A DNA stretch of 64,000 bases. Origin: Caenorhabditis remanei. Taxonomy: Eukaryota > Nematoda > Chromadorea > Rhabditida > Rhabditidae. A program made the translations under genes and the position numbers. Below the pieces are notes generated by a model that was given only the letters and a program-made list of their open reading frames with translations, was not told the DNA's origin and did not search any database. Positions 21,286 through 31,482 of this stretch are shown piece after piece (the first letter of the stretch is position 1; each line of letters begins with the position of its first letter). Where the stretch lies: positions 16,349,717 through 16,413,716 of the forward strand of contig NC_071330.1 of the NCBI RefSeq assembly GCF_010183535.1, given 5' to 3'.

Positions 21286-22358
21286 ATGTTCCTGACCGCC
21301 GTCCGTCGCTCGGTAAGTTTAAAATTAATTTTTTAGTGTAAAAAAATGATTTTTTGCAGAGCAACGTTCTCAAGTCGTTCAAGCCACTCTACGACAGAGT
21401 TCTCGTCGAGAGAGTCGCCGCTGAGACCAAGACCAAGGGAGGAATCATGCTCCCAGAGAAATCGCAAGGAAAGGTAGGAAGAAACACGATTTTTCTTTAA
21501 AATAACTATCAAAAAAGCTTAAAAACCATGATTTTTCACTAAAAATCGATATTTTCAGGTCCTCGAGGCCACCGTCGTCTCCGCCGGAGCCGGACTTCGC
21601 AACGAGAAAGGAGAGCTCGTCGCGTTGACAGTGAAACCAGGAGATCGTGTTCTTCTTCCAGAATACGGAGGCACCAAGGTGAATAAGACGAGAAGAAGCT
21701 GAAGAAGAGGATTTTTAGTAGAAAATTCAGATTTTTGAGTGAAAAAACTACTGGAAAGAGAGATTTTGGCTGGAAACATCGCGAAAGCCGAATTTCTTCA
21801 TTAAGGAAATTGCACAAGCAGTTATTTTCTCGTAGAAACCGCGCAAAACGCCATATTCTGCTACTTTTTTCAAGAAAAAGCGCGGTTTTCGCACCCATGC
21901 TAGCCCAAAACCCTGTTTTTCATTAAAAATAGCAGTTGCAGAACCGTTGCATTTGCACTTGAAAGACAACCGAAGTTTTCATATTTTTAGAGTCAAAATA
22001 GACGGAAAACAAGGGTTCAAAATAGACGGAAAACAAGGGCTTTTTTGGCTTAAAATCTATGAAAAACGTGATTTTCAGTCCAAAATTTACTCAAATAGGT
22101 CATTTTTTAGTTCAAAAACGGGGGTTTTTGCTCAGAAATCACTTTTTTCAGAAGCAGACTCGCAATTTAAACTACTTTCGGCTGAAAACTTTAACTCAGT
22201 GCTTTCTTAACAAAGTTGATCGATTTCCACTCAAAATCTGCCACATTTTCTAGTTTTTTCCCCAAAATTCGACTAATTTCGCCCATTTCCAGGTCGTCGT
22301 CGAGGATAAGGAATACTCGATCTTCCGCGAGTCTGATCTTCTCGGAGTCTTCCACTAA
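21286..22358 (+). CDS. Mitochondrial co-chaperonin Hsp10 (GroES family), 108 aa
   Basis: Exons: 21286-21312, 21360-21473, 21559-21678, 22293-22358, all phase 0. Caps the Hsp60 ring as a heptamer in the matrix. FKPLYDRVLVERV is the family signature; ETKTKGGIMLPEKSQGK is the mobile loop with the IML tripeptide that binds Hsp60; VKPGDRVLLPEYGGTKV and YSIFRESDLLGV complete the beta barrel. The first nine residues plus SNVLKS act as an uncleaved targeting signal, usual for Hsp10. Orthologue of C. elegans Y22D7AL.10 (by memory). Codon use is biased as in hsp-60. Intron 3 (614 bp) is AT-rich and without other features. Confidence 0.97.
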
Positions 22359-22797
22359 ACATTGCCAATTCAACATCGGTCTCAACATTTCCTCTTCGTT
22401 TCATCTAAATTATGTGTAGTTTTAGGATTTTTTTCATTTTCTCTGTTTAGTTTCGACTTTTTTTGTTAAAAATCAATTGTTATAATTATAATTCCTTCAT
22501 TTTTTGTGTCAACCGGTCCTGATATATAAGATTGTTTTTGATGAGATGTTAACGATTAGGAGAATTTTCTTTTTATCTCCCCCCATTTGCTACTCGATTT
22601 ATTCGTTTATTCGGGAATCCAAGGTCATCCTTTCCCGACGCGCTGCTATTAATTCTTCGTTTTCGCGGCAAAGTGAAGGAAACGTTCTTTCATTCCCTTT
22701 TAAATGCGGTTCTATTAGTACTTTTCCTGTTTATTCTGTTCCTTTTCTTTCTATTTTATTCTGTTTTTATCGATTTTGAATCTTCCGAAGACTCCAG

Positions 22798-25700
22798 ATG
22801 CCCTCCCCAATGCCAGATACCCTTGAAGCCGTTGTCCACGAAGCTGGCTCCGCATATTCAGAAGGCCGCTATGAAGAAGCCAGACAACTCTACGAATCAG
22901 CCATCCTGGAGCACCAAAACAACGGAATCCTCCATGCGAATCTCTCAGCTATACTTCTGAAAATGAATCTTCCAGAAGACTCATTAAAACACTCAGAAAT
23001 AGCAGTGAGACTATGTCCGCAGTGGGCGAAAGCTCACTACCGACGAGGCGAATCGCTTCGTGCGAGCTCCAGAATCTTCGAGGCGATTCTCGCGTATTCC
23101 CACGGGATTCGTCTGGATCCCACGAATTTTCAGATTCTGAAGAGTCTTTCCGATGGAATTCAAGTGTTCTATGGAGCGCGGTTTCCATGGGAGAATCTGA
23201 AATTGTTGAAGTTGGATATGGACGTGCCGACGGTGTTGTCCACACTGGGACAGACGATTCTAGCGGATTCTGGAGCTACTCCAGAAGCCATTCAAATCCT
23301 GAAATGGTCTCTGGAACTCGATTTAAAATCGATAAAACTCCAAGAATCCGTCTTTGGAGCCCTTGCATCAGCGTATTGTTTACTGGAAAATTATCCGGAA
23401 GCCAAGGATTTCCTGATGAAACAGTTGGACACTTCCATGGGGATCGGTGAGAATTCTAAGACACTGGCGCATCAAATTCTGATTTCAGATAGCCCCGGAA
23501 TCCCGAAAATACGAGAAAACTTGGCGGAAATCGCCGAGATTTGTGAGGATTTCGAGTTGGCTATTGAGCAGAGAAAGTTGTTGGCAAGTTTTATATTTTT
23601 CTCAACAAGATGATCATTTTAAGACAAAAATCACTGAATTTGAAGAAAAACTGACAGAGTTACAGAATTTCGAAATTTTTCGAAAATTTTGAGAACCCAA
23701 ATTTTCACTAAAACCACCATAACTTGGTCAGATTTGACATTTTCTGAAATATTTTCAGATTTTCAAATCCAGAGAGTCAAGACGCTTCGAATGAGTATAA
23801 TCATGCCTGGGTAGGGTCCCGGCACAATAACTACAGTACCTTTTTAAAGGCGCATACCGTAGTAGTTTCGTGATGAGACCCAAGAATATAGGCATGATTA
23901 TACTCATTCGAAGCGTCTCGACAAGCTGAATCTGAAAATCTGAAAATAATTCAGAAAATGTAAAATCTGATTGAGTTATGACGGTTTCAGTGAACATTTT
24001 CGAAATTCTGTAACTCCGTCAGTTTTTCTTCAAATTTAGAGATTTTTGTCTTAAAATGATCACCTTGTTGGGAACAATATAAAACATGGATTACTGTACC
24101 TCTGCATTTCAGCCCTCTAAAAAGGAGAAGCTCTGCGAGCTCTACCTGAAATCTGGTGCTCCCGAAAAAGTGCTCAGCCTCTTGGACCTACAGTACCCCT
24201 CTGCGTCCGAGGCGATTTTGATCGGACGTGCCCTTTTATTAAATGGAAAACCCGAAGAAGCCCTTCGAATACTTATTCCGATATCTCGAAACGCTGAAAA
24301 TCATACTGTAGATCTGATAGACACAATCAATAAGTGTATGCTGGAATTGGAGGATTTGAATAGTTCCATCGAGTTTTTGAATCAAATTATTACGGAAAAT
24401 CAGAAGAAGAAGAATGAGAACGTCGAGTTGGTAGGTTTTCTAGTTTTTATATGTTTTATAGAAAAATGAGCAGATTGGGAATGTTTTAAGCTGAGAATCA
24501 ATGAAAAGCGCTAAAAATGTCAAAAATTCCGGTTATTTTACAGTAAAAATGAGCCAAAACAGCCAAAAACTGACCAAGTTACAGATTTTCGAAATTTTTC
24601 GAAAATCCCATCCTACAATATCTCAGTCAGTTTCGTGGCAAGACCCATGAAACTTATATATTCAGAATTAGCGCGTCAAGACCGTTCAGAAAAATATAAT
24701 CATGCCTATATTCGCTGAAATTCGAAAAATGGGTCCCCAACGACTTTAAAGGCACATAGTCCAAAAAATCCAAAAAATCAAAATATGTCATGATTATACT
24801 CATTCGAAGCGTCTTGACACGCTAAATTCAAAATTGAAACTGAAAATGATTTTGGAGAAAAACTGGCGGAGTTACAGTAATTTGAAATGTTGTTAATTTT
24901 CGAAAAGTTTCGAAAATCCATAACTCAGCGAATTTCCATCCATTTTCTTTGATTTTCTGCTTAAAATGCTCCAACTTTTTTGAATTTTCAATTTCAGATT
25001 CTCCACTGCTACTGTCTCCTCTGCCAGACCCAAATAACCGCTGGAAATCTGGAAACTTCTCTGAAAATTGCCAAATATGTTCTGAAAATGGCGAAAAACT
25101 TCTCCATGGAGATTCATGAAGCCAATGCGTTCCGTCTATTGGCTATTATCTATGAGCATCAGAAGGATATGGGATCCGCAGTGATTTTATGGAAGAAATA
25201 CGTGGAATTTGGGGAAGTGTTGACGGTGTCAGAGAAGATGAAAGGGATGCTTCAAATGGCAAGAATTGCACAGAATGAGACGGTCAATGAAGATGTTAGA
25301 GCAATATTTGAGAGGGCTGAGAGACTTGTGAACAGGTACGAGATGTGAAAATTCCAACAAAAAAATTCAACAAATTTGGAGCATTTCGAGCTAAAAATCG
25401 AGAAAAACTATGGGAAAATGAGAAAGTTTTGGATTTTTGAAACTTTTCATGGAGAACTCAAAAAATTTGGGTTATTTTGAGCTAAAAATCAGTGAAAACT
25501 GTTGAAAACAGACAAAGTTATGGATTTTCGAAACTTTTCGAAAATTGACCAAACTTTCAAATTACTGTAACTCCGCTAGTTTTGCTCCAAAATCATTTTC
25601 AGCTTCAATTTTGAATTCAGCGTGTCAAGACGCTTCGAATGAGTATAATCATGCCTAGACTCGAAGCAAGTTGGGTCCCACCACGAAAAACTACGGTATG

Positions 25701-28700
25701 CGCCTTTAAATTGTGGAATTTCGTGATGAAACCCGAATGTGGTCATGATTATACTTATTCAAAGCGTCTCGATGAGCTGAATTTGAAAATCAAATAAAAA
25801 ATGAATTTGGAGCAAAACTGACTGAAATATAATCGGTTTTGTGGAAATGTAATTTTCGAGAATTTTCGAAAACTTTCGAAAATCTCTAACTTTCTCATTT
25901 CTAGTCGGTTTGGAGTGGTTTTTAGCTTAAAATATGTGAAAGCCAGTGAAATTTCAGTGAAAAGTAAAAAATCAAATTTTCAGACTGCACCGCCCATCTG
26001 AAAAAGTGCAATTCTACTCGGCCAAATACCGTTGGCTCACCACTACAGTATACCAGTCGGAAGCAAGAGACACTCTCCGAATTCTGGAATCCTTCTTAAA
26101 ATCTGAAAATCTTCTGAATTCCAAATCGAAATCCCTCATTTTCGAAGATTTGGCCACCAAGGAATTTTATTCAAAAAACCCGCGAAATTCAAAAATTTTG
26201 TCATTAGAGCAGAGTCTAACAGAGGCGCAAGACGCGAATGACATGTATCGTGAGGCGGGAATTCTGGAGAAAATTGGAGATTTATTTCTGTCACAAAACG
26301 ATCAAAAATTGGCTGAAAAGTACTATAACCAGCAGCTGGAAGTCGGAAAACAACTGAAAAACGCGAAAATGATGGCCGATTCGCATGCCAATGTGGCGAA
26401 GCTTAAAATGAGGGGCGGAGACTTTAAAGGCGCATGCGAGCATTCGAGATGCGCACTGACGATATTCAAGTTGGCAAGTGATAATGAGCAAAAGGTGGAA
26501 ATGCTCATTTTGTTGGCTAGAGCCGAGTTGGAGAGGTACTTTGGGGGAGGGGAATCATTTTCTCCAAAAATTCAGAAAATTTGGGTCATTTTAAACTGAA
26601 AGTCAAGAAAAACAAGGGGAAAATGACCGAGGTATGGATTTTCGAAACTTTTCGAAAAATTAAAATTTATTTAACTCGTTGTAACTTGGTCAGTTTTTCT
26701 CCAAACCAACTTTAAATTAGATATTCGAGTTCAGCTTGCCAAGACGCTTCGAATGAGCATAATCATGCCCAGGTTTGAAGCAAGCTGGGTCACACCACGA
26801 AAACCACCTGGGTTACTGTAGTTTTCGTGGTGGGACCCAACTTGCTTCGAATCCACCCATGATTATACTCATTCGAAGCGTCTCGTCACGCTGAATTCGA
26901 AAATCTGAGAATATTTCAGGAATTGTCAAATCCGACGAAGTTATGACGATTTAAGTGAAATATGGATTTTCGAAAAGTTTTGAAAATCTGTAACTTTGTT
27001 AATTTTAAATCGATTCTTTTGATTTATGACTTCAAATGATCTCCTTAACTTGAATTTTATGTGAAAAAAAGAAAAACAGTTTTTTCCAGAAACAACACGG
27101 AAATCGCTTTGTCCGCTGTGGAGAAGGCGATAAATCTTGCCGAGGATTGTGAATCTAAAGAGAAATTGGCGATTTCCTATCGATTGATTGCTGAAATTTA
27201 TCAAAAATCGGGTGAGACCGAGGAGATATCGATACAATTCGTGAGGCGGCATATCGATTTATTTGAGTACGAGAAAGATGGAGAGATGAAGTGGAAATCA
27301 TTGAGAGACCTGTTGAGATATGAAGTGGATAATGGAAAACCGGAAAATTCTAGAAAAATCGAGAATTTATTGCGAATTATGAGTCTTCAGTTAAAATTAA
27401 AGGTTAGTCACACGTGCAAAAAAAGAAAAAAACATTTGCCACCGAGTGGACTCGAACCCCCCACCCTCAGATCCTCGATCTACCTCCTTATCCACTACAT
27501 CAACCATGCATGGCTGCGGCGTCCCACTCAAGCCCTAGATATCCCAGGTGTTCGCACACCGCGCCACCCCATCTTTATCAACGCCTCTCGACATCCCATT
27601 GTTCGTCAGCAGCGTGGCGCAGTGGAAGCGTGCTGGGCCCATAACCCAGAGGTCGGTGGATCGAAACCACTCGCTGCTAGAACCTTTTTTTCTTTTTTGA
27701 TTATTGGAAATATGGATGTCCAGACAGACATATGGACATCCAGACACACAGACAGACGAAAATTTTCAAAATTTTTGTTCCAGGAACACCAACTCCTCCA
27801 AATCGTCGAAATTCTCTCCATTCACCCCGTCCTAAACCAATTTTCTCTGAAAATCCTGAATTTTTTATCGGATTCCTCAAAAATTGACGATATCGATCGA
27901 TTTCTGAAAATTTCCTATTGCTATCCGGAGGTTTTGATGAAAACTAAACTCAGACCAGATTTTTTGCCGTTTTTGGCAGTTTTTGCACCGAAAATTATGG
28001 AAAACGGACAGGTAGATCAAACTTTTTAAAATTTCAATCAATAAAAATATTCGCTTCCAGATATCCCCTGAGACGTCCACTATCCTAGCCTTCCACCGTA
28101 ATGACTGGCCTACCGTAATCCGGCTCTGCCCACAAATGTCACAAATTTCCAGCTCAAAAAACCTCCAGAATATTCTAGAACTCGCGAGAATCTCTGCCAC
28201 GTGGCATCAGCATCAGAATTCACGTCCCATATTTGATCTACCAATAAAACATTTTCCAGTCGAGACCCAAATTCGGATTTTCGACATGTTCTACAACTCC
28301 ATCCCAGCAAATCCTGAGAATACAGTAACCCAATTCCACGTGGCAATGCGAAACGGGGAATTCGATATGATGGCAGACGGAGTGCGCTCTATTGATAAAA
28401 TTCTGTGCGCCGCGCATTTGGATGAGGTGGAATTGATTGAGATGTGGTTTTACGTGAGTCTATATATTTTTCTCTGAAAATCCATAAGATTTCAAATGTT
28501 TTCAGCTAAAAAACAATAAAAAATGGCAAAAAATGAGAAAGTCATAGATTTTCGAAAATTTTCGAAAATCAAAAGTTTATTTTAAAACTTCATAACTTCT
28601 TCAGTTTTGCTCCAAACAGATTTTGAATTAGATTTATGGATTCAGCTCGTCAAGACGCTTCGAATGAGTATAATCATGCCGGGGTTTGAAAGAAGTTGGG

Positions 28701-31327
28701 TCCCACCACGAAAATACGGTATGCGCCTTTTAACTGGGGTACTGTAGTTTTCGTGGTGGGACCCCATTTGGAGCAAACTAGGGCATGATTATACTTTTCT
28801 GAAAGCTCTCGACGCGCTGAATCTGGAAATTTAAGAAAAACCTAGAAATCAAAGAATCTTGACAAAAAAAGAAAACTTTTTGAAAACGTTTTTTTCAGGA
28901 ATTTCTAGAATCTTACAAATCTTGTCCTTCTGAATCAACTGGCTATCAAAAAATGCTCAACACCTTCCTCCGTGGTTCTCAATCCGAACTTCTTCGATTC
29001 GCTGCTATTTTCACTGCTATATCAGTGTCAGACAAGCTGAAAATTCTGGACATTTTGGAAAATTGTGAAATATCGATTTTTGAGAAGTTGGTGCCTAAAC
29101 TTAAAAGTGCAAGAAAAATGGATAAGCTGAAATATTCAAATATCGAAATGATATATACTTTCAATGTTGGAAGCTTCACTGTGGTCTTCAATTTTGGAGC
29201 AGGGAGTGAAAGTGAGTCGAAAACCCTCGGGTTGACAGAAAAATTGTCGGAAAATAGAATTTTCAAGTTCAGCGCGTCGAGAGCTTTCAGAAAAGTATAA
29301 TCATGCCTTGGTTTCCTCCAAATAGAGTCCCACCACGAAAACTACAGTACCCCAGATTAAAGGCGCATACCGCAGTGTCGTGGTGGGACCCAACCCCGGC
29401 ATGATTATACTCATTCGAAGCGTCTTGACGAGCTGAATTCGAAAAAATTAATGAAATTTAACATAGATGAAAAATGACAGACTTATAGCTCATTTTGTGG
29501 CAATGAGATTCTCGAAATTTTTTGAAAATCCATAACTTTTTCAATTTTTAACATTTTTCATTGATTTTTAGCTTAAAATAAGCCAAATTTTCCAAATTTT
29601 CCATAAAAATAAATTTACAAATTTTCTTCCAGTTTTCGACGTCTTCTGGATCCAAAACTGCTCCTCTCTGACATTTTACGACTACCTACTCAAGAGATTC
29701 CTTCAAAGTTACGGTTACTTGGAACTCAGAACCCAATTAACCTCAAAATTGTTAATTGGACAGAAAATCGATAAAATCTCAGCGAAAACTAAGAGATTTT
29801 GGCTGGACAACTCGGAAAACCCAGGAATTTTTAAAAATTTGGAAAAATCTATTGAAATTTTGAATTTTTCGAGTTATTCTTGTGATCTACCATGCGTTTT
29901 GGCACCGGAAATTAGTTTAGAAAATTCAAAATTATTTGATGCAATCGCCAAGAAATTGGGGGACAGTTATGGCGTGATAGTCAAGGATTTGGATCGATTT
30001 TTGGAGTTTTTTCATATTTTTTGCTTGAAATTCACGAGTTTTCCAAAGTTTCTGGTGATTATTGATTCCGGAGGTAAGCTCACGATAATTTACTAATAGC
30101 TTTAAAGAAATGTTTTTTCAGATCATAAAATTCCAGTTGAGACCCAAAAACTATTTGAATTCATTGGTTTGGACATTAAAATTGCGAATTCTATGCATGA
30201 GGGAATAGTGAAGGTAAACAATAAAAAACGACTTCACACCAAGTGGACTCAAACCCCCGACCCTCAGATCCGCAGCCCACCTCCCTATCCACTACACCAA
30301 TCATGCTTAGCAACGGCCGACCTCTCAAGCCCTAGATATCCCAGGTGTTTCCAACCGCGCGCCACCCCACCTTTATCAACGCCTCTCGACATCCCATTTC
30401 TCGTCAGCAGCGTGGCGCAGTGGAAGCGTGCTGGGCCCATAACCCAGAGGTCGGTGGATCGAAACCACTCGCTGCTAGAACTTTTTTTTCTTTTTTGATT
30501 ATTGGACACTTGGATATAGGGAGCCTCAGATGTCAATTTTTCAGTTTTTTCAGAACCTGCTCCCGGAATCCATTAAAGGAAGTCTTCGAAACACTCGGAA
30601 TGATATGAGATTGGCTTTGGAGGGAGAGTATTGTGTTCCTGAATCTGAAGTCAATTTTGAGGAGATACTGGCAGAATTCGGGAAGCCACGCCTCCTGGAA
30701 ATTCTGAATATGGAGAAATTGAAAAGCAATGAGATCAACAAAGAAATCTATAAGATTCCGGAGAAAAAGTTGCTGGAATTTTCTGAAAAACTGTTTGAGG
30801 ACCATGTTTTCACTGTCTCCTCTACTGCAAATGACATTACAGAGCTATTTCCAGAGGAGCCGTCTAGTTTTAATTACGGGTGAGTTTTCTTAGTGATTCC
30901 AATTATTTTGAACCAAAAACCAACGAAAAATGTCAAAAACTAACTAAGCTACGGGTTTTCAAAAATTTTCGAATATAAATGTTTTACTAAAAGTGCTATA
31001 ACTTTTTCAAATTTGCTCAGATTCAAATTTTTCATAGATTATCAGATTCAGCGTGTCAAGACGCTTCGAATGAGTATAATCATGCATAAATTCGAAGCAA
31101 GTTGGGTCCCGCCACGAAAACCGCCTGGGGTACTGTAGTTTTCGTGGTGGGATCCAACTTTCACCGAATAGAGGCATGATTATACTTTTCTGAAAGCTCT
31201 CGACGAGTTGAATTCGAAAAACAGATCAGATTAGTTTTCTAGGCCATCACTTCGGAAATTAGGTCGCCTAATTTTTATTTTATTTTTCAGGGTATACTCG
31301 GTGTCATCATCTCAAATTCGACTGTGA
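22798..31327 (+). CDS. TTC28-like tetratricopeptide-repeat protein, ~1378 aa
   Basis: Exons: 22798-23583, 24113-24430, 24998-25335, 25984-26535, 27090-27402, 27784-28011, 28061-28453, 28899-29211, 29633-30073, 30122-30213, 30554-30879, 31291-31327; frame is kept throughout. Residues ~7-110 are three canonical TPRs ([32 protein letters not shown]). The following [19 protein letters not shown] region matches my memory of vertebrate TTC28, and more degenerate TPR helices continue to about residue 680. The second half is leucine/lysine-rich helical; TTC28 has a CHAT domain there, which I cannot confirm. TTC28 is a midbody/centrosome-associated scaffold in mammals; function here is unknown. ATG follows GACTCCAG, a trans-splice-like acceptor. 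Intron 1 uses a GC donor (GCAAGT). PolyA signal AATAAA at 31412. It starts 440 bp after hsp-10, so an operon is possible but unproven. Confidence 0.85.
23603..24070. mobile_element. Palindromic element filling intron 1 of TTC28-like gene
   Basis: Ends CAACAAGATGATCATTTTAA and TTAAAATGATCACCTTGTTG bracket a palindrome whose inner core is CAAGACGCTTCGAATGAG...CTCATTCGAAGCGTCTCG. Between the core arms lies ACTACAGTACC..TTTAAAGGCGCATACCGTAG. The element occupies about 470 of the 529 intron bases. Confidence 0.8.
24480..24960. mobile_element. Same palindrome family, intron 2 of TTC28-like gene
   Basis: Core copies at about 24675-24705 and 24785-24830 (GCGCGTCAAGACCGTTCAG / CATTCGAAGCGTCTTGACAC) flanked by the outer AGTTACAGATTTTCGAAA and TTCGAAAATCCATAACTC segments that define the longer repeat. 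Confidence 0.75.
25470..25960. mobile_element. Same palindrome family, intron 3 of TTC28-like gene
   Basis: Core from GCGTGTCAAGACGCTTCGAA (25618) to TTCAAAGCGTCTCGATGAGC (25783), with outer ACAAAGTTATGGATTTTCGA and TTTCGAAAATCTCTAACTTT. The arm-to-arm loop carries TACGGTATGCGCCTTTAAA. Confidence 0.78.
26630..27020. mobile_element. Same palindrome family, intron 4 of TTC28-like gene
   Basis: Core from CTTGCCAAGACGCTTCGAAT (26737) to ATTCGAAGCGTCTCGTCACG (26890), loop with GGTTACTGTAGTTTTCGTGG. Outer TTTTCGAAAC and GTTTTGAAAATCTGTAACTT segments are present. Confidence 0.78.
27437..27512 (-). other. tRNA-like Pol III unit, divergent partner of iMet copy 1
   Basis: On the minus strand, TAGTGGATAAGGAGG resembles an A box and GGGGGTTCGAGTCCAC a B box. 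T-stem and acceptor stem do not pair properly, so it is probably tRNA-derived and not a working tRNA. It lies head-to-head with the initiator tRNA at 27608, within intron 5 of the TTC28-like gene. Confidence 0.55.
27574..27580 (+). promoter_or_regulatory. TATA-like TTTATCA box upstream of iMet tRNA
   Basis: TTTATCA followed by ACGCCTCTC lies 28-34 bp before iMet copy 1; the same string precedes iMet copies 2 and 3 at the same distance. This is the spacing expected for TFIIIB contact at Pol III genes. Confidence 0.55.
27608..27679 (+). tRNA. tRNA-iMet (CAT), copy 1
   Basis: 72-base cloverleaf. Acceptor AGCAGCG pairs with CGCTGCT, anticodon stem CTGGG/CCCAG encloses CCCATAA (anticodon CAT), and T-loop ATCGAAA has the initiator-type A54. 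The sequence is almost the same as vertebrate initiator tRNA-Met. A TTTATCA box at 27574-27580 lies ~30 bp upstream, and T-runs follow. Sits in sense orientation in intron 5 of the TTC28-like gene. Confidence 0.97.
28530..28860. mobile_element. Same palindrome family, intron 7 of TTC28-like gene
   Basis: Core from AGCTCGTCAAGACGCTTCGA (28645) to the AAAGCTCTCGACGCGCTGAA end (~28820); loop with ACGGTATGCGCC and GGTACTGTAGTTTTCGTGGT. Confidence 0.75.
29255..29570. mobile_element. Same palindrome family, intron 8 of TTC28-like gene
   Basis: Core from CAGCGCGTCGAGAGCTTTCA (29270) to TTCGAAGCGTCTTGACGAGC (29435) with a central ACTACAGTACCCC and AAAGGCGCATACCGCAG loop. Confidence 0.75.
30231..30308 (-). 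other. tRNA-like Pol III unit, divergent partner of iMet copy 2
   Basis: Minus-strand copy of the 27437-27512 unit, with the A-box-like TAGTGGATAGGGAGG and a B-box-like GGGGGTTTGAGTCCAC whose C56 is mutated to T. Lies in intron 10 of the TTC28-like gene. Confidence 0.5.
30406..30477 (+). tRNA. tRNA-iMet (CAT), copy 2
   Basis: Identical 72-base sequence to copy 1, in intron 10 of the TTC28-like gene, sense. The ~150 bp upstream, with CTAGATATCCCAGGTGTT and TTTATCAACGCCTCTCGACA, is also shared, so the tRNA moved as part of a larger module. Confidence 0.97.
30940..31230. mobile_element. Same palindrome family, intron 11 of TTC28-like gene
   Basis: Core from CAGCGTGTCAAGACGCTTCG (31050) to AAAGCTCTCGACGAGTTGAA (31210); loop GGTACTGTAGTTTTCGTGGT. 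It ends about 60 bp before the last acceptor. Confidence 0.75.
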
Positions 31328-31482
31328 TTGGGTTATTTTAATAATTTTTTGATTTTAGTTTTAAGTACGACGTTACAGGGTTGTTTTCCGGTGTAAATTA
31401 AAAATTTTATCAATAAAGTTTCGAAAAAATAAAAAATGTGAAAAATTTTATTCATTTTTTTTTTCAAAAAATCGATTTTTTC

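Noticed and set aside
22358..22798. Operon of hsp-10 and the TTC28-like gene
   Set aside because: The 440 bp gap exceeds the usual ~100 bp of nematode operons and no spliced-leader evidence can be seen; left as a possibility only.
29719..30213. CHAT protease domain in the TTC28-like protein
   Set aside because: Expected from vertebrate TTC28, but I could not find the His and Cys motifs; not claimed.
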